64,000 nucleotides of DNA from Candidatus Cloacimonadota bacterium. GTDB taxonomy: Bacteria; Muiribacteriota; UBA6191. A model generated the notes under the pieces. The model saw only the letters and a program-made list of their open reading frames with translations, was not told the origin of the DNA and searched no databases. This document shows, in pieces, positions 60,655-64,000 of this stretch (its first letter is position 1; every line of letters begins with the position of its first letter). Location of the stretch: positions 62,001 to 126,000 of the forward strand of contig JAGSHD010000011.1 of assembly GCA_023954715.1 (NCBI GenBank), written 5' to 3'. The translations under genes were made by a program, and so were the position numbers.

Positions 60655-61061
60655 GTATAAAACAAATTTGTAAAAACAGCTACTAATAAAATATATAGTG
60701 AAGTAAATAGTATCCAATAAAGATACACACGATGTAAGAGTAACAGAACAGCTTAGATTAAAAGGTATATTTTAGAATTGTTAATTGATATATGTTTAGC
60801 TTAATTGATGGGTATGGTATAATTTAGGAAAATTACCATGGAAGAACTCTGTTTGATTGAGCAAATTGTCGATAAATAGCAAAGAGAATCACTACTATTA
60901 TCCCAGATTTGATTAGGCGGGGGTGCCCAATTAAATACTTTTTTAACTTCTAATATGGTAGTAGCACTGCATTGTCAAACACAGACTACTTTTACGTAGA
61001 TTAAAGGTGCAAAAATTAATATAGCTTGGCCTAGCTACATAGGCATAAAAAATGGGGATTT
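60655..61061 (+). promoter_or_regulatory. Long leader with extended -10 promoter
   Basis: TATAAT at 60818-60823 is preceded by TGG (extended -10). An inverted repeat ATGGTATAAT / ATTACCAT (60814-60839, bulged) overlaps the -10 and the expected start. The resulting leader of about 230 bases before the ATG at 61062 has several short stems, for example GCCTA / TAGGC near 61030. A 13-codon open frame starts at 60838. No known riboswitch fold was recognised. Confidence 0.5.
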
Positions 61062-64000
61062 ATGAAATATTTATTTACACTATTACTCTTAGTTTGTATA
61101 AACTCAGGGAGTTTAATTCAAGCATCTATAGATCTAGAGACTCTGAAAAGTGGAGAAAACTCAACTTTTGGAGTTTGGTCGACTCAAAATAAATCATGGT
61201 CATTTTGGTCTACAAATAAAAAATACACTAATAAGATCTCTCATTTGAACTCACTAGAGGCGATATACCCGGGGATTGGATATCATGTTGTGGGGCAGGT
61301 AGCCAATAGCATAGAGACAGAAATACAGCAAAATTTACAAAAAGTGTCTGTACTTGTTAGAAATGCAGGATGGGCTTACATTAACTTAGCTAACTCAGAG
61401 CCGTTCAGCTTAAGTGCAGAAACACTAAATAAAATAGATGAAGTAAACTATTTTGATGACAGCTCACAAACTTGGGTACAATGGAAGTCTAACTCAAGCC
61501 AAACATTGTTTGCAATACCGGAGCATACCTCATTTTGGATTAAGGCCAATAAGGCTAACGTAGAGATAAATCAAGATAATGCGAAGCAGTACTCCATCGA
61601 AGGTGGAGTTGTGTTACATACAAAAAATGTAAAGCCTCACCTAGGGTTTAGCTTACAGTCTGAACTTATAGAAAAAGTAAGTGATGTATCTTATGTCTTA
61701 AACAAGCAACAAAGTTCAGATGGGTTTTATATAAACTTAAACTCATTTCATCCTGAGGGAGTTTCTTTAGAATATTTAAAAGTAGAAGAGACAAGAGTTT
61801 CACATGGTGTGTCAAACAAGAGGTTTGTATTCATTCGATCACGATATCAAAGTGCCTACGCCAATGAAAGAGTGTTTGTCAATCCAGATTACAATGAGTT
61901 TTTAGAGTACAAAGTCATTGCGAAAGTGTTAAACTCTGATCCAAGTGTTGAGACTTTTTCTGTACGAGTAAAAGATCAACGAATGACTCCTTTGAAAAAC
62001 TTGTTTAACAATTTGAAAAGATCGTCAAGACTACGTTCCCCAGCAAATATAAGTGCCAATGAGATTGACATGATTGAGCTAAGTGTTTCAGGAGAAGGTA
62101 TTTCTCCCACACAAATTCAGACATATCCTGCTAACACTGTTGAGGCCCAAATTAGTATTATTGCAGGGCCGCAGCGTACATTTCTAGTTAGATATTTTGA
62201 TCAATTTGGTGATGTAATGAAACAAGCATCAACTACAATGGATGTGTTAGATAGTATTCAAAGCCCCATACGATTAGAAAGTAAAGAGTTGGGCTTTGCT
62301 CCAATTGAGCTAAGTCATCTAGCAGGAGAATATCAAGAAGCAATTGATCTAAATTTATCCATAGCAAGCGGTAAACTGTTTTACACTTTAGACGGAACAA
62401 ACCCAAAACTCGAAGGTTCGACTGCATTAGAGACAGACTCGGTTAGTATTCCAATCAACGCAACCACACTTTTAAAGGTATTCATTGAAGATGAAAATGG
62501 AGTTCGTAGTGGTGTCTTTTCATATCTTTATGAATTAGGGGGATCACCAACTGTAAGTGCTGATGTGTTGACAGCTTCGTATCAAGGAGAGTATGAATCT
62601 CCTGTTCAACTAAGGTTTAATTCAAACTTTGCCAATACAACCATATTTTATAGTATCAATGAAACAACAGTTTCTACATCATCCACTTCAGCAGTTGCCC
62701 CGTTTACGATTGTGTTAACCGATCCAAGCGAAATAAAATATTTTGGAGAAAGTTCCCTTGGATATCAAAGTACCAGTCAAGAGTTAAACATAGCTCTTTT
62801 ACCTTCAGAGTTTTCAGAAGATCCAAATGTTGATCTACAAATTGAGGGGACATTTTTTAACAGCAAATATATCTGGCCTGTAGACCTTAACTTTAGTGCA
62901 AATCTCCCAGAGACAAAAATTTATTATAGTACAAACTCAGCTCCAGTAACTACCCAATCGAGTTATGTGATTGCACCTGCAACAATGACTTTAGATCAAG
63001 ATACCAGTTTACAATATTTTGCAGAGTCGGTAGTTGGAAATAACAGCCCGATTATCACTGAAGAGTTTATCGGCTACAATGAGGGTGAAATCAGTCCAGA
63101 AGTCACGGTTGAATTTTCAAAACCAGGTGTAAGTGGCCGCTATACATATCCAGTGACAGCAACATTTACAGGGATCCCAGGTACATTAGTTTATTTTGCA
63201 ACGGATGGATCAAACCCAGCAAACTTGACCAGCTCTGTTGTAGCTCCTCACAGTATAGAGATTACAGAAGATACTTTGATTCGCTGGTATGGCTCTGTTG
63301 CAGATACTGTAAATTCAGATCAACATAGTTTACAAGTTTTAGAGTTTGTTGAAAACTTCTACGAGTCACGAGATGTGGATATCTCATCAACTGGTGATCG
63401 AAGCTACTCCGGCGTTTTGTACGGAGGAGAGCAGTTAAGCTTATTTATTAATGGACAAGACCAAACTCAACTGGTTCAGTTTAGTAATGAAAATACAGGA
63501 TACGCTTATGAAATACCTTCGGATCAAGCACTTAGTTCAATTGTTTTGACAATAAAAAATGAAGAAGGGGACGAATTAGCAATATTTGAAGAAGAAGTTA
63601 TTAATCCAAGTTTAAATCATATTCTTGGGGGAGCAAACTTTGGTTTACCATCACAGTATATGAGCTTGGATGCTTTAGGTGGATTTGGTTCAGCAACTTT
63701 TGATTATGAAAAAAATGAAAAAGTATTTTTTAACTCTATGACAGGATCTTTGTTTAAAGTAGATACACTAGGAGTCTCTACTTTGATTCAAAACTTTGAA
63801 GAAATTGCAGGGATTCTTCAACTAAAAGTTCGTCTTGAAAACAGCAATCAGCAAGAGCAAGGGTTTTATGCAAAACTACAAGAATATGGAGAAAGAACAG
63901 GTGCTGTAGCAGCCAAAGATGGTGAGTATCTTATAAGTAGCCATGACTGGTTAGAGGCTCCAATTAATACAGGTCAAAACACAAATGACTTTGGAGCAAA
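61062..64000 (+). CDS. Large secreted protein with chitobiase-C-like repeats (3' end missing)
   Basis: An open frame of 979 codons that runs off the right edge. GGGG precedes the ATG; signal peptide about 1-21 (MKYLFTLLLLVCINSGSLIQ, then AS). At least four repeats of the CHB_HEX_C type (a beta domain after chitobiase, also in many surface proteins) lie between about residues 420 and 760: examples are KLFYTLDGTNPKLEGSTALE, TIFYSINETTVSTSS, KIYYSTNSAPVTTQS and LVYFATDGSNPANLTSS. No catalytic domain is seen in the part present. A surface or outer-membrane-associated structural or adhesive protein is inferred. Confidence 0.8.
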   Translation, partial: MKYLFTLLLLVCINSGSLIQASIDLETLKSGENSTFGVWSTQNKSWSFWSTNKKYTNKISHLNSLEAIYPGIGYHVVGQVANSIETEIQQNLQKVSVLVRNAGWAYINLANSEPFSLSAETLNKIDEVNYFDDSSQTWVQWKSNSSQTLFAIPEHTSFWIKANKANVEINQDNAKQYSIEGGVVLHTKNVKPHLGFSLQSELIEKVSDVSYVLNKQQSSDGFYINLNSFHPEGVSLEYLKVEETRVSHGVSNKRFVFIRSRYQSAYANERVFVNPDYNEFLEYKVIAKVLNSDPSVETFSVRVKDQRMTPLKNLFNNLKRSSRLRSPANISANEIDMIELSVSGEGISPTQIQTYPANTVEAQISIIAGPQRTFLVRYFDQFGDVMKQASTTMDVLDSIQSPIRLESKELGFAPIELSHLAGEYQEAIDLNLSIASGKLFYTLDGTNPKLEGSTALETDSVSIPINATTLLKVFIEDENGVRSGVFSYLYELGGSPTVSADVLTASYQGEYESPVQLRFNSNFANTTIFYSINETTVSTSSTSAVAPFTIVLTDPSEIKYFGESSLGYQSTSQELNIALLPSEFSEDPNVDLQIEGTFFNSKYIWPVDLNFSANLPETKIYYSTNSAPVTTQSSYVIAPATMTLDQDTSLQYFAESVVGNNSPIITEEFIGYNEGEISPEVTVEFSKPGVSGRYTYPVTATFTGIPGTLVYFATDGSNPANLTSSVVAPHSIEITEDTLIRWYGSVADTVNSDQHSLQVLEFVENFYESRDVDISSTGDRSYSGVLYGGEQLSLFINGQDQTQLVQFSNENTGYAYEIPSDQALSSIVLTIKNEEGDELAIFEEEVINPSLNHILGGANFGLPSQYMSLDALGGFGSATFDYEKNEKVFFNSMTGSLFKVDTLGVSTLIQNFEEIAGILQLKVRLENSNQQEQGFYAKLQEYGERTGAVAAKDGEYLISSHDWLEAPINTGQNTNDFGA

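Overview
The window is a chromosomal segment from an AT-rich, diderm (Gram-negative type) bacterium. Outer-membrane and envelope genes dominate: an S-layer-homology (SLH) porin, a DUF481 barrel, a glycine-zipper protein, several putative barrels ending in an aromatic residue, and many proteins with signal peptides. An SLH porin tethering the outer membrane is known from Cyanobacteria, Negativicutes, Deinococcota, Margulisbacteria and relatives. The YqgF-like gene here also has a cyanobacterial-type layout. These hints point to such a lineage, but I cannot place the organism from sequence alone. I see no rRNA, tRNA, insertion sequence, prophage or CRISPR array, so this looks like core chromosome rich in lineage-specific envelope and signalling genes.

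Layout. 1-4.4 kb: the start of a glutamate-dehydrogenase-type gene, a polysaccharide-export ABC permease, a YqgF-like nuclease, a heme-binding chemoreceptor, and Fe-superoxide dismutase behind a PerR/Fur-like 7-1-7 palindrome. 4.4-15 kb: a MerR-type regulator, a barrel-ferredoxin-TPR cluster, unknown secreted proteins, a phosphoesterase/radical-SAM pair, a secreted hydrolase and ElbB. 15-24 kb, all on the minus strand: a PilM-PilN fusion, a PilO-like protein, three glycosyltransferases, a TPR metallopeptidase and a HEAT-repeat lipoprotein with two GspC/PilP-like modules; together these look like part of a divergent type IV pilus or type II secretion machine. 24-34 kb: gpmI, CheY and degenerate HD-GYP regulators, folB, a DUF255 thioredoxin-fold protein, DUF481 and a double cyclic-nucleotide-domain protein. 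34-48 kb: a 1328-residue TPR protein, a membrane-anchored MORN protein, an HD-GYP protein, a membrane heme protein and a 1279-residue polytopic membrane protein. 48-57 kb: a secreted EEP hydrolase, a glycine-zipper protein, a racemase-like protein, an unknown secreted protein and a subtilase. 57-64 kb: arsC, small genes, a 0.85 kb non-coding tract, the SLH porin with a near-consensus promoter and terminator, and the 5' part of a large secreted protein with chitobiase-C-like repeats.

The most unusual non-coding signal is a pair of related leader regions directly 5' of two signalling genes: the degenerate HD-GYP regulator (leader at 27253-27469) and the double cNMP-domain protein (leader at 33871-33995). 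Each has a nearly identical 20-bp promoter-like block followed by a diverged segment. In that segment a closing stem and an internal hairpin appear kept by different base pairs, which suggests a structured cis-regulatory RNA. Other noteworthy signals are a 24-bp perfect palindrome covering a promoter at 44.33 kb, a predicted leaderless 51-residue membrane protein at 8.02 kb, and two HD-GYP proteins with damaged active sites.

Start sites were moved from the longest open frame to an internal ATG or GTG wherever a signal peptide, Shine-Dalgarno or neighbour junction supported it. Functions come from motifs read by eye, with no database search.
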